Below, piece by piece: positions 1 to 12,199 of a stretch of 64,000 nt of DNA. The first letter of the stretch is position 1, and every line of letters begins with the position of its first letter. The notes beneath the pieces are model-generated. The model worked only from the letters and a program-made list of their open reading frames with translations. It did not search any database and had not been told where the DNA came from. Origin of the DNA: Leptodactylus fallax (Eukaryota > Chordata > Amphibia > Anura > Leptodactylidae); NCBI GenBank assembly GCA_947044405.1, contig CAMRHE010000068.1:1242001-1306000 (forward strand), in the 5' to 3' direction. A program made the translations under genes and the position numbers.

Positions 1-1145
1 ATCAGCTGGCAGCCGCTTCAATAGCTCCTTTAAAACAGTCGTCTCATTTAGAGTCCGCTTCCTGGCACATGAGATCAGCTCTGTGAGCGGGGCCTCTGCA
101 ATCTGCCTGTCACACTGCAGCCAAGCCGGGCCCAAATACGCTGAGCCGAGCCCGTGGAAAGGAAAGAAAAAGCTGCGCAGGTCCATTCTCACATTAACCC
201 TTTACTCCGTGCAAGCTACAATACCAAATATTTATTATGAGAAAAATATTTTAACCCTTTAATGACCAGGCCTATTTGATTTGGGCCTTGATGCCCAACT
301 CATTTTTTTCCCCATATTTTGCAGCCATTTCTTTTTCATAATGTCATTGCTGCGGCTGTGTGAGGACTCGATTTGTGCGGGAGCAGTTGTATTTTTTTTT
401 TTTTTGGCACTACATATAAAGCACTGTGCCACTATTAGATCCTTTGTGGGTCCCCAAGGCTGATGGCACAGGAGTTCCCCCACATCCCCCAGGAACCCTA
501 ATAATAGAGGAGAGTCCCATTGATCCATGCCCAGATGATCAAGAGGTTAAATGGTCACCCCCCCTGGTTAGCTCTGCCCCCTCCCTTCTCTCCTGTTTTC
601 ATAGGTAGCTACCTGGGCTATGGGAGCTGGTTATGTGCAAACAGGAGAGGAGGGAGGGGGCGGAGCGACCCACGGAGCGGGGCTGGTCCGATCATGTGAC
701 TCAGAGCTGGGGCCATCCCGTAACCCCTAGATCCAGCTGCAACAAACACCCAGACCATGCAAGTTAATATCAAGTCCCTGAATAACCCCTTTAAGGGATT
801 GTTTCAGCAGCAACAGCACCTGATAAACACTGGATTACCAGATATCCCAAAGTATTGGTTATGGTTATAATGTTATTGGAAACAGTCAGTAAGCTGTTGA
901 CAGACACAGTCCTAAAAGCTTTGCTGAGCTCCTAAATTGTAGTGAGACACCTCCAATAATGCATATCATCAGGTCAAGCTATTGGAATGCTTAGAGATTT
1001 CAGCTCTGAAGTCTCAAGGATTGATGTAGTGAGCGCCATCCTGTCTAATACGGCAGTAAGTGCCCAAAATGAACAACTTGCTTTTGCTCTGTAAAGTGTC
1101 ATTGTAAAAGAGTTAGTGATCAAAAGGTCCTGTAGCTTAGTGCAC
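1..1145 (-). other. CTTN intron 3 (partial)
   Basis: No further cortactin exon is visible. The stretch holds a T-run near 390-405, a purine-rich G/A segment near 640-680 and low-complexity frog-type repeat fragments ending in 'ccctttaa' motifs. I see no gene in it. Confidence 0.6.
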
Positions 1146-4100
1146 CTTGTCCATGCGGTCCTGCTCCACGCCAAACTTTCCTCCATAACCATGAGAGGCT
1201 TTGGGCCCTTCATCCAGCTCTTGCTGCTTCAGGGACTGGTGCTCTTGGGAGACATTTCTTCTTAATGCATGAATGCTAAAGGAAAGACATAAGAGAAAAA
1301 TTTAAAAGATATTGCAAAATGCCTGGATGAAAAGCAGGTAGAACGGTATCCCTATTGGTTGCCTGCGGTGAACAGAGGATCACTATACAGAGACCTGGCT
1401 GTGGGGAAAGTGACTGAGCATGTGTGGCCACCAACACTCAGCTCAGTAGGTGGACGTGCACACTGCTATATGCTCTCAACACCAGGTGGCGCCAAAACAT
1501 ATAAAGAAATGTCCTAACTTTACACTGGATGTAAATGGTAAATTTAGTACATTGTTTTTATGATCTATACAATGAATATGATATTTGAAGAGAACCCTTC
1601 ACCAACTCCAGTTCTTTTCATTGTTTAATAGATGCCCCTCTGCTGATTCCAGCACAGTTAGAATTGTTCTCTAGCCCCCACCATTCCTGAGCAATTAGTT
1701 TTCATCCTTGACATTCTAACTAAACTCTCTAATGTCAAGTGGGTGGTTTCAGGCAGGAGCAGGCAAGGAGCTTGATGTCTGCCGACACCACCCCTACAGA
1801 ACTCTAATTGGAGTGTCAGCTCCAATCAGAGGCAGACCATTTAAGAGTTCTGAGTCACACCCCCTTACATGATCCTGCCTGACTCCACCCACTTGACATT
1901 AGAGAGTCTAGTTCGCATAGCCGACACCAAAATGACTGCACCGACTGCTTGGGAATGGTGGGGGCTAGAGAAAAAATTCCAAATGTGCTGGAATCAGTGG
2001 AGTAGAGCCTATTGAAGGATAAAAAAAATGGTTGCGTTGGTGGAGATGGTGAAATAACTTCTTTAAAGATATATTGATGTCCATTAGGCAACTGCAAAGA
2101 GCAGCACTTGCTTTAACAGATTTGGCAGGACTGGGTATTGCATGGTTGTGCATTTATCTGAATGGGTTTCATGCAGAGATAGTAAAATGTTACCAAGAAT
2201 CCACAAACTTGTCTCTGGGGTAAGTCACAGTCGCTCCTGCATCCTTCTACTCGCTGTATAGGCGGGTATGTGACAACATACAATTTCTGCCAGGGAGACC
2301 TGATAGTATTGTGGGTACCAGGTTTGTGACCACAAAAAAACAGCGCAGCCTAATTATTACCATGGAGGCAAATTGTCAGCTCCTCACACGAGCGGGATCG
2401 AGCGCTATTGTGTAGTATAATTACTGTCATTATGTAATGAATGGGGGATATGCTCTCCCTGAATTACTTACTTGATGTGCTCCTGGTGCCCAGATCCTTC
2501 CACGGTTTTTGCTCCCCATCTCTGTTCCTTCTCACTGAGGTCATTCTGTTAAGAGAAAATCAGAAAAACATTTATTAAATGTTACTTTTCAGCCAGAAAT
2601 CTTAATGCAGCTCTGGAGGTGACTGGAGTATAAAACAGAATGCTGGAAAAGATCAGATTGTTAACCCCAAAAACTCCTTTACTCTCAGATATTGATCAGA
2701 TTAGAATAGATCACCAATATCAGAATGGTGGGATCCGAAAACAGTCCTCCAGCTCCATTCTGTGTTGTGGCTGTGCCAGGTTATTTGCAGGCTAGCTCCC
2801 ATCCAGATGAATATGAGCTGAGCTGCAGTAACCTGGCACAGCACAGCCTGCTGAGAAAGGGGAAGACCATCCTCTGTTTTGTCCACTCCACGGACTGCCT
2901 GGCCTGGAATTGCAGAGGGTCATGTGACTGCTGAGGCCAGTGATTGGCTGCAATGGTAACCTGAACCACTGTATTCCTGCACCAGGCAGTCCGTGGATCA
3001 GAGGAAATGGGCCGTCTGAACAGAGTGAGTTTTTAATTTATCCTGGAAAACCTCTTTAAGAAAGATACACCGTAGCAAAATAGCGGAGAGCTCGGAGCAC
3101 ATGCTGCTGATGTACTGTATTTGGCTCACAGAGCATTGTCTGGACCGGATACATCAGTAGCAGCTGCACAAACCTCTCTTATAGTTTGCTACAATGCATC
3201 AGTCTGCAGTACAGACGTTTTAGCTCACAGAGCATTGTCTTGACTGGCTACATCAGTAGCAGCTGCAGAAACCTACCTGGTAATTTGTTACAATGTATCA
3301 GTCAGGACCGTTTAGCTCACAGAGCACTATCTACAGTGGATACATCAGCAACAGCTAAATAAATCACTTTTGCAGTTTGCTACAATGTATTAATCTGGGC
3401 TGTTTAGCTCACAGAGCACTGTCTAGACTGGATACAATTGTCTTCCCTTCTCAGTTGACAGCAGGACTAGCTATGTACTAGTTTGCTACAATGTATCAGT
3501 CTGGAGTCCAGGTTGTTGAGCTTACAGAGCACTGTCCATATTGAATACAATTGTCCCCTCTTTGCTGCTGAGGACATGACTAGTCATGTACTAGTTTGCT
3601 ACAATGTATCGGTCTGGAGTCCAGACTATATACAATTGTCTCCTCTTCTCTGACAGCAAGCAGAGATCTTGTAAATGTTGAGGAGATGAAACAAAGTCTA
3701 TTAGAAAGCTGTAGCCTGAGCTTTATTCATTGAGAACCGGAAGGATCCTACAGAAGACAGGAACGGATCCGAGCGGCAGTGACTCAGGCCTGGACTCACC
3801 ACAAAATCTGGATCTGTCTCCCAGTCGTCTCCATCGTCAGCAGAGATGGAAAGAGAATGTCCTGCTGCAGCTTTCCACATCTGGAAGATAAAAGCGTAGT
3901 CAGGAGATCATTACCACATCACAAAGGAGAGAAGGCAAAATGGGGGAAGATCGCCAGCTAGTTAAAGGGGCAGTATACATAAAACATAAACCGCCTTCTA
4001 AAGAGGCGCTGAGAGCAGTCGCAAGTCAACCTGACGGTGATCTAAAACCATTGTGAAACTACAACTCCCAGCATGCTCAAGGTGTAATTTCCAGAGCCTG

Positions 4101-7100
4101 GAATGCAATACCGATGTAATACGTCTCAAAGCTGAGAGTTTGTTACAGTTGTATCCAGACTAGACAATCCAACTAAACACATCATCAGTGCAAATTGCTC
4201 ATGCCCTGATAGTTTGTTACAATGTGTCAGCCGGCAGTCTTTGATGTTTAGATCAAAGAGGATTCTCTACATGCACCCAAATTTGCAACTTTTCCACACC
4301 AGGACTATGGCAGCAATGCAACAATATACACTTTCCCCATAGTAGACTAGACATCGCGGAGAAATCACATCTGCTAAGCATACAACAAAGATGGCTGTCA
4401 ATGGTGGCATATGAGGTTACTCCAAAAACAGCACCACCCCTGACCATAGGCTGTGCCTGGTACTGCAACTGAGGCAACATTACAAAAATTCTCCTCTTCT
4501 CCTTGAATCCAGTGACATGCTTACAGTCAGCAATGATGTCATCTGCATGACTGGCAATAGGAAACCTGAGCAGCGGACGTTCTTTACATGTTCTAAAATC
4601 CATTCCGATCTGATAAGCAGATTGCACAACATACTAGTCAGAAACAGCTCCATCCTCATCAGTAGGCAATGTATGGTATTGCAGCTTTGCCCTATGTAGT
4701 TTGAATGATACGGAGCTGCAATACCAGACATGGCCTATGGACAAGGGTGGCACTGCTTCAGCCATGTTTTCCTAACCCCATACACTCCCTTTAACAAGCA
4801 GAACCATAAACTTCCGACCACGCAGAATTCATTTTGTCAATGTTTTTCTTGCATTCATCGCTGGTTTTCTTGCTCGCTCAGTTATTATTACGGCGATTGT
4901 AGTCAGGACAATAGTCACATTGTGTACAGGCCTGTAGTCGTCCGAGCTCTTGGAGGCTGGGGGCTAGTGTTACATGCACCGTTCACACTCCATCGCTCTG
5001 GTACTTGGAGTCCTCCAGCATTATCGCCCTCTCTGCTAATGACGGCCTGTCTGCCGTCCCTCACCGAGCAACAGCGATGACACAGACATGGCAGAGAACT
5101 TGTGCCAAGTGCTGGACCCCTGCCCGTGACCCGCATGTCTCACTCTAGAACAAAGTGGTAGATAAAGAAGAATCATGACACATCAACAAGCGGCCACAGC
5201 GCATCACGGGGCAGCTCGTCCGGTGTCACCAACCACTTAACCCCTTGTGGCCTGTAGGGGGAGATTATTCTGCTGCAAGAACTCCAACCCTACGACAATG
5301 CCCCTCCTGGTGCCATGGATAAGAGTTTCTGTATTTCTCAACCCAAAAAGATCACACGGCATGGAGTCGAGGGGGGGGCAAAGCTGCAACGGTGGTAGGG
5401 AAACCCACTACTAGGGTGTTATCTTATAGGTATTGTTATAACACCCCCTATTAGGGGAACATGTAATACGTTGCAGACAATCATGGACATATAGAAGGAA
5501 GACATACTTGTCCAGGACTGTAAGGCTACATGCACAAGACGGCGTGTGTCCGCCGAGGATGACTGATTTCATTGTGGAAAGCACTTGGATGACATCAGAG
5601 ATGACATCATCCGTCCCCCCATTGATTTCAATGGGGGGGTTCTGTTCTGCTCCCACGAAGCAGGATAGGACCTACTCTATAATCATCGGAACGGAGCATC
5701 AGACCCCAATTTGGGAGAGACTCCGTCATGTGCATGAGGCCTAATACTCACCGAAGCATCAGAACGGGAAAAGCAGTTCTCCAGGACTATCCTCACAACA
5801 GGTGAAAGGGCCACAGAGCTTGGGTGAGCAATGTGGCCTCTACAATAGCAGACAGTGCCATACGTCAGTAGTGGCTGCAACAGGTATTACACATAGCTCT
5901 GTCCCGTTCACTCGAATGGGGCAGAGCTGCAGTACCACATATAGTCACAACAAAATGAATGGCGCTGCACCTCAAACAATGAAGAGGTGGGTCAGACCAT
6001 GCAGGGGTGTCAGGAGTCAGACCCCAGAGATCTGATAATCCTAAGAATTGTCCTGAAGAACCGATCTCCCCATTGCTCCTTTTACAATACTTCCCTGCTG
6101 GTCTCTCTACCTCTTGGTCCTTCCCCACACAAATCCGTGACCGAGGCTGGTCACTGCTGCGGCCAGTGATAAAGGCGCGACCACTCAGCCTATGTGAACA
6201 GAGACTGGTGGGGAACCCATGGAGCATCACAAGAGGACCAGCAGGGATTTGTTTTCAATTCCAAATGCCTGAACAACCCCTTTAAGAAATGTAACCTGAG
6301 CTCTGACTGGTTGCTATGGGCAACAAGGCCAGCTTTCCTTATAGGCCCAATGCACACAACCATTTCCCCATATCAGCGCATTGTCCTTTTTTTTTCTATC
6401 CGACCCATACAAGGGGGCTAGAAAAGCGGACACAACATGGACATGACAAAGTCGGCTGCATCTGTTTTTCCGGATACGGTTCTTTGTATGCAGCCGGTAT
6501 TGGTAGATGAAGGCGAATATCTCCAAACACACCACATCCTGCAGTTTAAGCAATGGTACAATGTAACCGCTATATGGTGCGACAATCCCCGTCCCAGGGT
6601 AGTGGTAGACATCATGGCAGGGTGGGCCAGGTGTTTCCTTCTAGTTTTCCAAGAAACCTAGGCCTTGTCGCCCCTAGCAACCAATCACAGCTCACCTTTC
6701 ATTTCTTAAACTGCTCCGGAAACATAAAAGCTGCGTTCTGATTGGTTGCTATGGGAGACAAGGCTGGCCTTTCCATTATAAGTGAAATCTATGGGTGCAG
6801 TTGCCCATAGCAACCAATGAGCTTCCACCTTCCGTTTATAAAAGACCCTATAGAAAATTAAAGGGGTTGGCCAGGAATTTTTATATCTGATCATGGGGGA
6901 CGACACGTGGCCCCTGCATGGCTCAGCTATTTGGGGCCACTTCAATAGGAAATGAGCCACAGTAGAGGGGACCGGCCACTATAATGGGACTGGCGCTATC
7001 TGCTTCCGGCTATGATGTATCAGAAGGGACCCTGAACAGCTGATCCATGTCAGGCCCCCACTTTGTCTATGCTAAGGACAGGCCCTTAAATAAAAATTTC

Positions 7101-10100
7101 CGTGACAACCCCTTTAAACAGCGTCTTCACTGGTTGCTATGGGCAACTGCTCCACTTTTCCTTTGCACCACTTGTAATAGATCAGACCACTAAGCGCAGG
7201 TTACAGACCTTATGAACTGGCATATATAATGTATATGTATTGACCGCCTCTTGTACGCCACGCTTCCTGTATGGCCGTCCCTTACCGCCGGCAGGATGCA
7301 TATGGACAGGGATAGATTTATGACAGGCACAATAAGAGCAGATGCTGTCAGGAGATTACGCCGGTCACCATTACACGTCCCCGGGTGCTCTTCAATAAAA
7401 GTCATTTATTTACTGCTTGACTGATGAGCTCAGAGCTCGCAGGGGGAGACTCCGGCGTCCGCAGCGCTGCGTCACCACCACATTATATCGTACTATGGTA
7501 ATTATTACCCTCTACATCCACAGCAGCGAAGGAGCCATAACTGGGCGATCCAGTCCTGCGATCCATCACAGACAGGTTATAGGACTGCACAGTGGCTGCC
7601 GCACCGCTTATCCGCTGTATTAAAGGGACGTGTTATGCCTAGTGCAGGGCCTGAGGGGCGCAGCGGTTCTCCTTTTGGGTCTCCTTTAAATACCTATGTC
7701 ATTCACTTGGGACCCTGTACTATATGGAGGGGTCAACATAACAGCAGGTGATCACCCCGGGTCCTGCACCCCACAAAAAATCCATACAGGTCATAGCCAT
7801 CCATGTATTTCCCCACCAATATTCCCTACAGGCGAAATGTAGAATTACATGGCGGCCATTTGGATGAATCTTACAATCTTGTCTTGAAGAGTGGGGGCTG
7901 CGCCTGAAAATACCTTGAAAATACCCAGTTGGCGCCACTGCAAGACATGCTCGGTGTTGTCCAAATTTGCCAGGATTGTTTCCAAATTTGGGACAGTTGG
8001 CAACTATGCCCTCTAGGATGTCCATCTGCCCTGGATGGACAGTGGTTGTCTTCCTCAGAATGACAAGAAGGGTACTGTAGCTTACACTGGGGTATCGATG
8101 CTAGTAAATGGGGGCACAACGACTGACAGCGGATGGACATTGACTCTGGAAATAGGGAGGCCTTGTGGCTGAAATTGGGGGTACAGAGACAGGTGATAGG
8201 TGAGAAGTTGTGCCTGGTAATAGTGGGGCATTGTACTTTCAGTATAGGGCATTGTGGCTGCCAATGGGTGACATTGCGGTGAACAGTGAGGCACATTTAG
8301 GGGCAGGCTACTACTGGCGATGTATTAGGGGGCACTATGACTGTCATTGTGTGCACAGTAACACCTCGCCCCACTTCTGCTACATTCACACTTCACTATG
8401 GTGCTCGGATGTGAACAGACACTTAATATACATTGAAGGTTTATCTCAGGGATAAGATGTAATGTGGGAAGTGATATCTGTGAAGAGACGAGGTAGACAA
8501 GTCGTGTGCGCGTTATGTTTCCGCAAAGTCTCACACGCCGCCCGTCTACAAATATGTCCCTCATGATGTTGCTAGCGCACACAGCCGTAACCTGCCAAGT
8601 AATGCAAAAATGACTCAGGATCCTGGGCTCGCTCCAACTTTATGGGATCAGCACTTTTTTCCCCCTCCAAATATGCTCTGCAGACCACCGTAAATATGAT
8701 CTTAACCCTTCAAATTGCAGGCGAGATGCTGCAAGAAGTGCACACGCCTAAATAACACAGGGACAGGTCTGTACACGGTATGGAACGTGAAACCAGGAAA
8801 TCGTGATCTGTCACACCCCGCGCAGGGGACACTTCCACATTCCCTGACCTCCCGAATACAGACGTGCTCTGTTCCTGCTTATCAGATCCCTGCTCCATAC
8901 ACATCCCCTGCTGCTGCGTCACCTCCTTATTAATACACAATGTCACTCCCAGGACACAGCACTGTATGCCGACTGCAGTGATGACAATAACCAGCAAGGA
9001 GTCGGGTAAAATCAAGGGTATATGGCAGCAGGGAGGACAGGGATTCCTAACCCCATGGCCAAGGATACCACACGTGTAAGGAAGTACTTGTATCAGTGTG
9101 AATAAGGCCATGCTGCAGGGACAGGAGGTTGTAGGCGAAGCGTGAAAGAGCTGCAAGACATCTGCGCCGATGCTGCAACTTCAAGGTGACCTATGGGGAA
9201 ACAAGTCACAAGAGACCTTGGCCCATTGCACAATATAGGATAGGAGATAAATGCGTAATTGATGGGGTTCCGACCCAAAAGAACAGAGGTATACAAGTGT
9301 GCATGCTCAGCTCTGCACATTCACTTCAGTCAGGGCGGTGGTTGAGCATGCAATTGACCCCATTTTTGTGATGGTTGGAGGTCTGACCATATCCTGCGAT
9401 AGTGATAATATCCCATATTAATGGGGTTGTCTATGGTGAGCCTTTTACTTTTAGGGGGGCATTAAGAGCAGAAAGTTATTGCCAAGCTGCCCCTTCGTTC
9501 CTCTGATCTTTTGCTTCCGTGATGGGCCTTTACCTTGACTCCATTCTAACATAGAAGTAAGACCGCAAACAATCGCATGATTATACAGTTAAGACGTGCG
9601 GGTCACTTGAGGCTAACGCTTAGACTGCGCTCTTACAAGCATCGAAGTCGGGTGATATTGCAGGGTTTTATACCAAACAAGCTCCTCATTCATGCAAGAT
9701 TCAGCCAAGGCTTCTTCAAGGCAATCTAAAGGCATGTCACCAATGCAACAGACAATGGGGGCGTACAGGGGTGACATGGCAGGGACCCTGTCCTATCAGT
9801 TCACACAACCTTAAACTCTTCAGGGTCAGCAACCTAGTAAAGCACCCTTAGAGGGTTTTTTTTTAGCTGCACAGGGATCCTGTACTTCTACCTCTGCTGG
9901 CATTGTGTAGGATGTGCCCCATACCTATGATACCCCACACCTATGGTATATCATAGAGCATCCCAAAATGCAGAGATACAGTGTACAAATAACACAGCCT
10001 TCCTAAATGCAGCGGCCTTTACAGGTACTCCGGGTCAGTTGCACCCGCTTATGCAATAACAAGTGAAAACCTGCCCATATGAATGTAACTGAGCACCGTG

Positions 10101-11820
10101 GCCCTTGGGCTCTTCTACACAGGGCCATGTCCCAACCTGGTGCTATAGGTACAGAAGCACAGCCATGGGGGTCTGACAACTATATTCTAGGCATCTTATT
10201 TATAGACAACATGAGTACAAGCAGCACAGGGCAGCCCCCGATATTTAAAGGGGCTCCCACTTTTATGTATATGAAATGTTCTACCACTTTCTACCATCCC
10301 CACTACATCAATACTTCACCATTGTCAAGATCTCTGCTTACAGTCAGCGAACGGAAACCCTCATCTACATCCAGAGGCTGAAGCCCTTAAAGGGAATGTT
10401 CATGTGTCAGATTTCACGTGGACTCTGTGCCTAAATCTGCATCCCATGTAGGTCAATGGGGTTTTTACAACTCTGTTCACATGCATTGGAAAATTTTGGT
10501 ACAAATTTCGGACTGTACAGACTGCACCTGGATGTAAACAGGAAGAGGTAGATCTACCGAAGGCAGATAGAAATTTTGTTATTGGCGAAGGGATCGACGT
10601 GTGGAGTGTTCTAGATCAAGATCGGAAAGCCTACAATATTTCTCCAGCGCAGTCAGCTGACCAGTCTGCACCTATAGTGATGCGAGGATGGCCGTCATGG
10701 GGATTTCACCTTTGGTCCTGGTCAGGACAATAAAATCTTAGAACCAGTGAGTGAAATTAACCAGCACAATGGACAATAGGAACAAAACCACCAAAAAAGT
10801 AAGACATCCCCGACCCCGGTCATGGTAAAGGGCATAAACGGGAACTGCAGGATGTTTATACTGATGGCCTGGACTTAGGATAGATCCTCAACATCACATC
10901 GGTGCCGCAGCCTCTGACACCATGTCCACCAATCACGTAGTTCTCTCACTGCTCAGTCCCATCCAAGTGAATGAGACTGAACTGCAATACCAAGTACAGC
11001 CACTACAGAATGTATGGCGCTGTGCCCAGTATACAATGAAGAGACTACAGCACTCGCCTGAGGCGCTATGGCTCCTTAAATCAGCTTTGGGGCCCCAAGT
11101 CTTACACTGATGACCAATCCAAGGAGTCTGAGACCCCACGTTGCGGAAAAGCTGCTTTTACTGTTACAGATTTTGCTGTTTTTTTTGAGCCAAACTCAGT
11201 AGTGACTACAGAAGGAATAGAAAAATATCCAGGAAGCTTTTAGACTTCTCCCTTCTGCTCAATCCACTCCTGGCTTTGGCCCAAAAAACCGCAGCAAAAT
11301 CTGCAATAAAAAAAAAAAAAAAGCAATGTGTGGCCTCAGCCTTACAGGAATGCTCACACAGGAAATATATGCCATGGAACCCGTGGCAGAAATCAATGCT
11401 GAGCCTCGGGGTCTGACACGGGTAGTACATTGCTCAGAGGGTGAGTGGCCGACCATCATGGCGGCAGCAGTGCCGTTTCCATGGTAACATGTCTTGTCAC
11501 TTACACCCACCAAGATCAAAGAGATGCAAATCTGATTTTTTCAATGCAAACTCCAAAATTCTGCATCTGAATCTGTGTGAACATGCCCTTTAAGGCTCCC
11601 TATATTCCCGTAGTCACTGACTGGGGTGTAATAAGGACAGATGGAAGGTAAGGAAGCCAAGACAGGAAAGTGAGATGTAAGAGGTAGGTAAAGTATGGCA
11701 CAGAGTATACAAGGAGGAGGAATATAGAATAGACATGGGGGGAGGAGGAGAATATACTATGTGCCTGTATATATGGTGGGATAGATGGATAGATAGATAT
11801 GAGATAGATACTAACAATGA

Positions 11821-11851
<31 letters not shown>

Positions 11852-12120
11852 CACATATATATACAGTAGAATAGGAGGGGTATATACCAGCAGTACAATG
11901 AGTATATAATGGTGGAGGGAGATGAATAGGGTGACAGGATGGGTGACAAGCCCATAGAGATGGAGGTTAGATGAGACACCCCGGCCCACACCCCGCAGCC
12001 CTGCCCCGGCTCTCCTCACCCTGCTCCGGCCGCGGCTCCGCTCTGTTCTCTGGACAAGGAGGGCTCTGACTCTCGGTCTCCCACTTCCTGTCTCTCCCGA
12101 TCTGACGTCACCCGCGTCAC
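1..12120 (-). CDS. CTTN: CTTN (cortactin), 5' part of gene, three coding exons in window
   Basis: Cortactin is a cortical actin regulator: its acidic N-terminus activates the Arp2/3 complex, its tandem 37-residue repeats bind F-actin, and its C-terminal SH3 domain recruits partners such as N-WASP and dynamin. Here I see a CpG-rich first-exon/promoter region near 12.0-12.1 kb and coding exons at 3800-3880, 2472-2545 and 1146-1275. They join in phase (81 + 74 + 130 bp, 95 codons) into a protein starting [20 protein letters not shown], with the Arp2/3-binding DDW at residues 18-20, and ending in the start of the first cortactin repeat ([14 protein letters not shown]). The order and phase match cortactin's N-terminal exons. 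The remaining repeats, helical/proline-rich region and SH3 domain must lie beyond base 1. The 5' neighbour is PPFIA1, as at human 11q13. The strand, start codon and identity are clear; the transcription start is inferred. Confidence 0.93.
1146..1275 (-). CDS. CTTN: CTTN coding exon 3 (start of first cortactin repeat)
   Basis: Acceptor tcctttag, donor gtgcac. The first base completes an Asn codon; the exon then encodes [38 protein letters not shown] and a final K. The [12 protein letters not shown]...DRMDK block is the opening of the first F-actin-binding repeat. The next repeat exon is not found between 1 and 1145, so it lies outside the window. Confidence 0.95.
1589..2065. mobile_element. 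Foldback MITE, family 'ctttcaccacctccac', copy A
   Basis: The segment opens with 'cccttcaccaactcc' and closes with the inverse 'ggtggagatggtgaaat'. It has internal inverted blocks, for example 'ctagcccccaccattcctgag' against 'gggaatggtgggggctag' and 'actctctaatgtcaagtgggtgg' against 'ccacccacttgacattagagagt'. The same structure recurs at 20353-20717 and 25821-26215, so it is a dispersed non-autonomous palindromic family. No coding capacity. Confidence 0.75.
2472..2545 (-). CDS. CTTN: CTTN coding exon 2
   Basis: Acceptor ttaacag, donor gtaagt. The exon encodes [19 protein letters not shown] then HQEHI, ending two bases into the next codon. This is the conserved cortactin segment between the acidic region and the first repeat. 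Confidence 0.95.
3070..3640. repeat. Degenerate tandem array in CTTN intron 1 of coding region
   Basis: About five diverged units of roughly 110-120 bp, each carrying 'tttgctacaatgtatcagtc', 'ttagctcacagagcactgtc' and 'actggatac'. Related single fragments recur at 4130-4230 on the other side of CTTN coding exon 1. Repeats with this spacing suggest old tandem duplication; no open frame is shared. Confidence 0.7.
3800..3880 (-). CDS. CTTN: CTTN coding exon 1 (start codon, Arp2/3-binding acidic region)
   Basis: The minus strand reads cttccag directly before ATG at 3880-3878, then 27 codons ending in ...DPDFV, followed by donor gtgagt. The encoded peptide has the acidic [12 protein letters not shown] stretch; DDW is the Arp2/3-binding triplet in cortactin. 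The splice acceptor abuts the ATG, so the 5' UTR comes from the upstream non-coding exon near 12.0 kb. Confidence 0.95.
5521..5745. mobile_element. Short MITE with 'aggcctcatgcacatgac' ends
   Basis: The left end 'aggctacatgcacaagac' and the right end, read inverted, 'aggcctcatgcacatgac' are near-matching terminal inverted repeats around about 190 bp of non-coding sequence that includes the palindromic 'cccccattgatttcaatggggggg'. The superfamily cannot be assigned by eye. Confidence 0.6.
6300..7150. repeat. Cluster of five 'ttggttgctatgggcaac' palindromic repeats
   Basis: Copies at about 6306-6325 (+), 6667-6687 (-), 6740-6762 (+), 6800-6820 (-) and 7130-7148 (+) share an inverted CCAAT box next to an imperfect X-box-like palindrome (gttgctatgggcaac). 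Neighbouring bases also match, so these are copies of one dispersed palindromic repeat. Confidence 0.65.
11778..11872. repeat. GATA and TG/TA microsatellites
   Basis: Short runs of 'gata' near 11778-11812 are followed by (gt)n and (at)n dinucleotide tracts at about 11820-11872. Confidence 0.85.
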
Positions 12121-12175
12121 GTGATTATCCCGGTCCCTGTTCCCTTCCCTAAGCGCAGCGGTCACGTGAGGCCTG
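12000..12175 (-). promoter_or_regulatory. CpG-rich CTTN promoter with CRE and two E-boxes
   Basis: A sharp rise in G+C and CpG in otherwise A/T-leaning DNA. It contains an ETS-type 'cacttcctg' (about 12082-12090), a full CRE 'tgacgtca' (12103-12110), and two identical palindromic E-boxes 'tcacgtga' (12117-12124 and 12162-12169). The position upstream of the CTTN first exon supports a CpG-island promoter; use in vivo is inferred. Confidence 0.65.
12020..12060 (-). other. CTTN: CTTN non-coding first exon (downstream part)
   Basis: In CpG-rich sequence the minus strand reads ...ccggagcagg followed by donor gtgaggag (donor at 12019/12018). It lies upstream of the CTTN ATG exon, whose 5' UTR must be spliced in, and in the expected orientation. 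The 5' limit of the exon is not visible, so the upper coordinate is only a guess. Confidence 0.55.
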
Positions 12176-12199
12176 GAATGTTACATTGTACGTACAGAG

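Larger units (their letters stand above)
3881..12019 (-). other. CTTN 5' UTR intron (repeat-rich, no gene seen)
   Basis: An 8-kb intron between the non-coding first exon and the ATG exon. It holds MITE copies (for example 5521-5745), a cluster of 'ttggttgctatggg' palindromes at 6300-7150, diverged 'gacctatcc' palindromes, and microsatellites near 11.8 kb. The ORFs in it are short and follow repeat sequence. I see no coding gene. Confidence 0.65.

Noticed and set aside
4253..4627. A 124-codon minus-strand frame in CTTN intron 1
   Set aside because: No similarity to a known domain; it overlaps 'gctgtgcctggtactgcaac' repeat sequence and lacks splice or start context.
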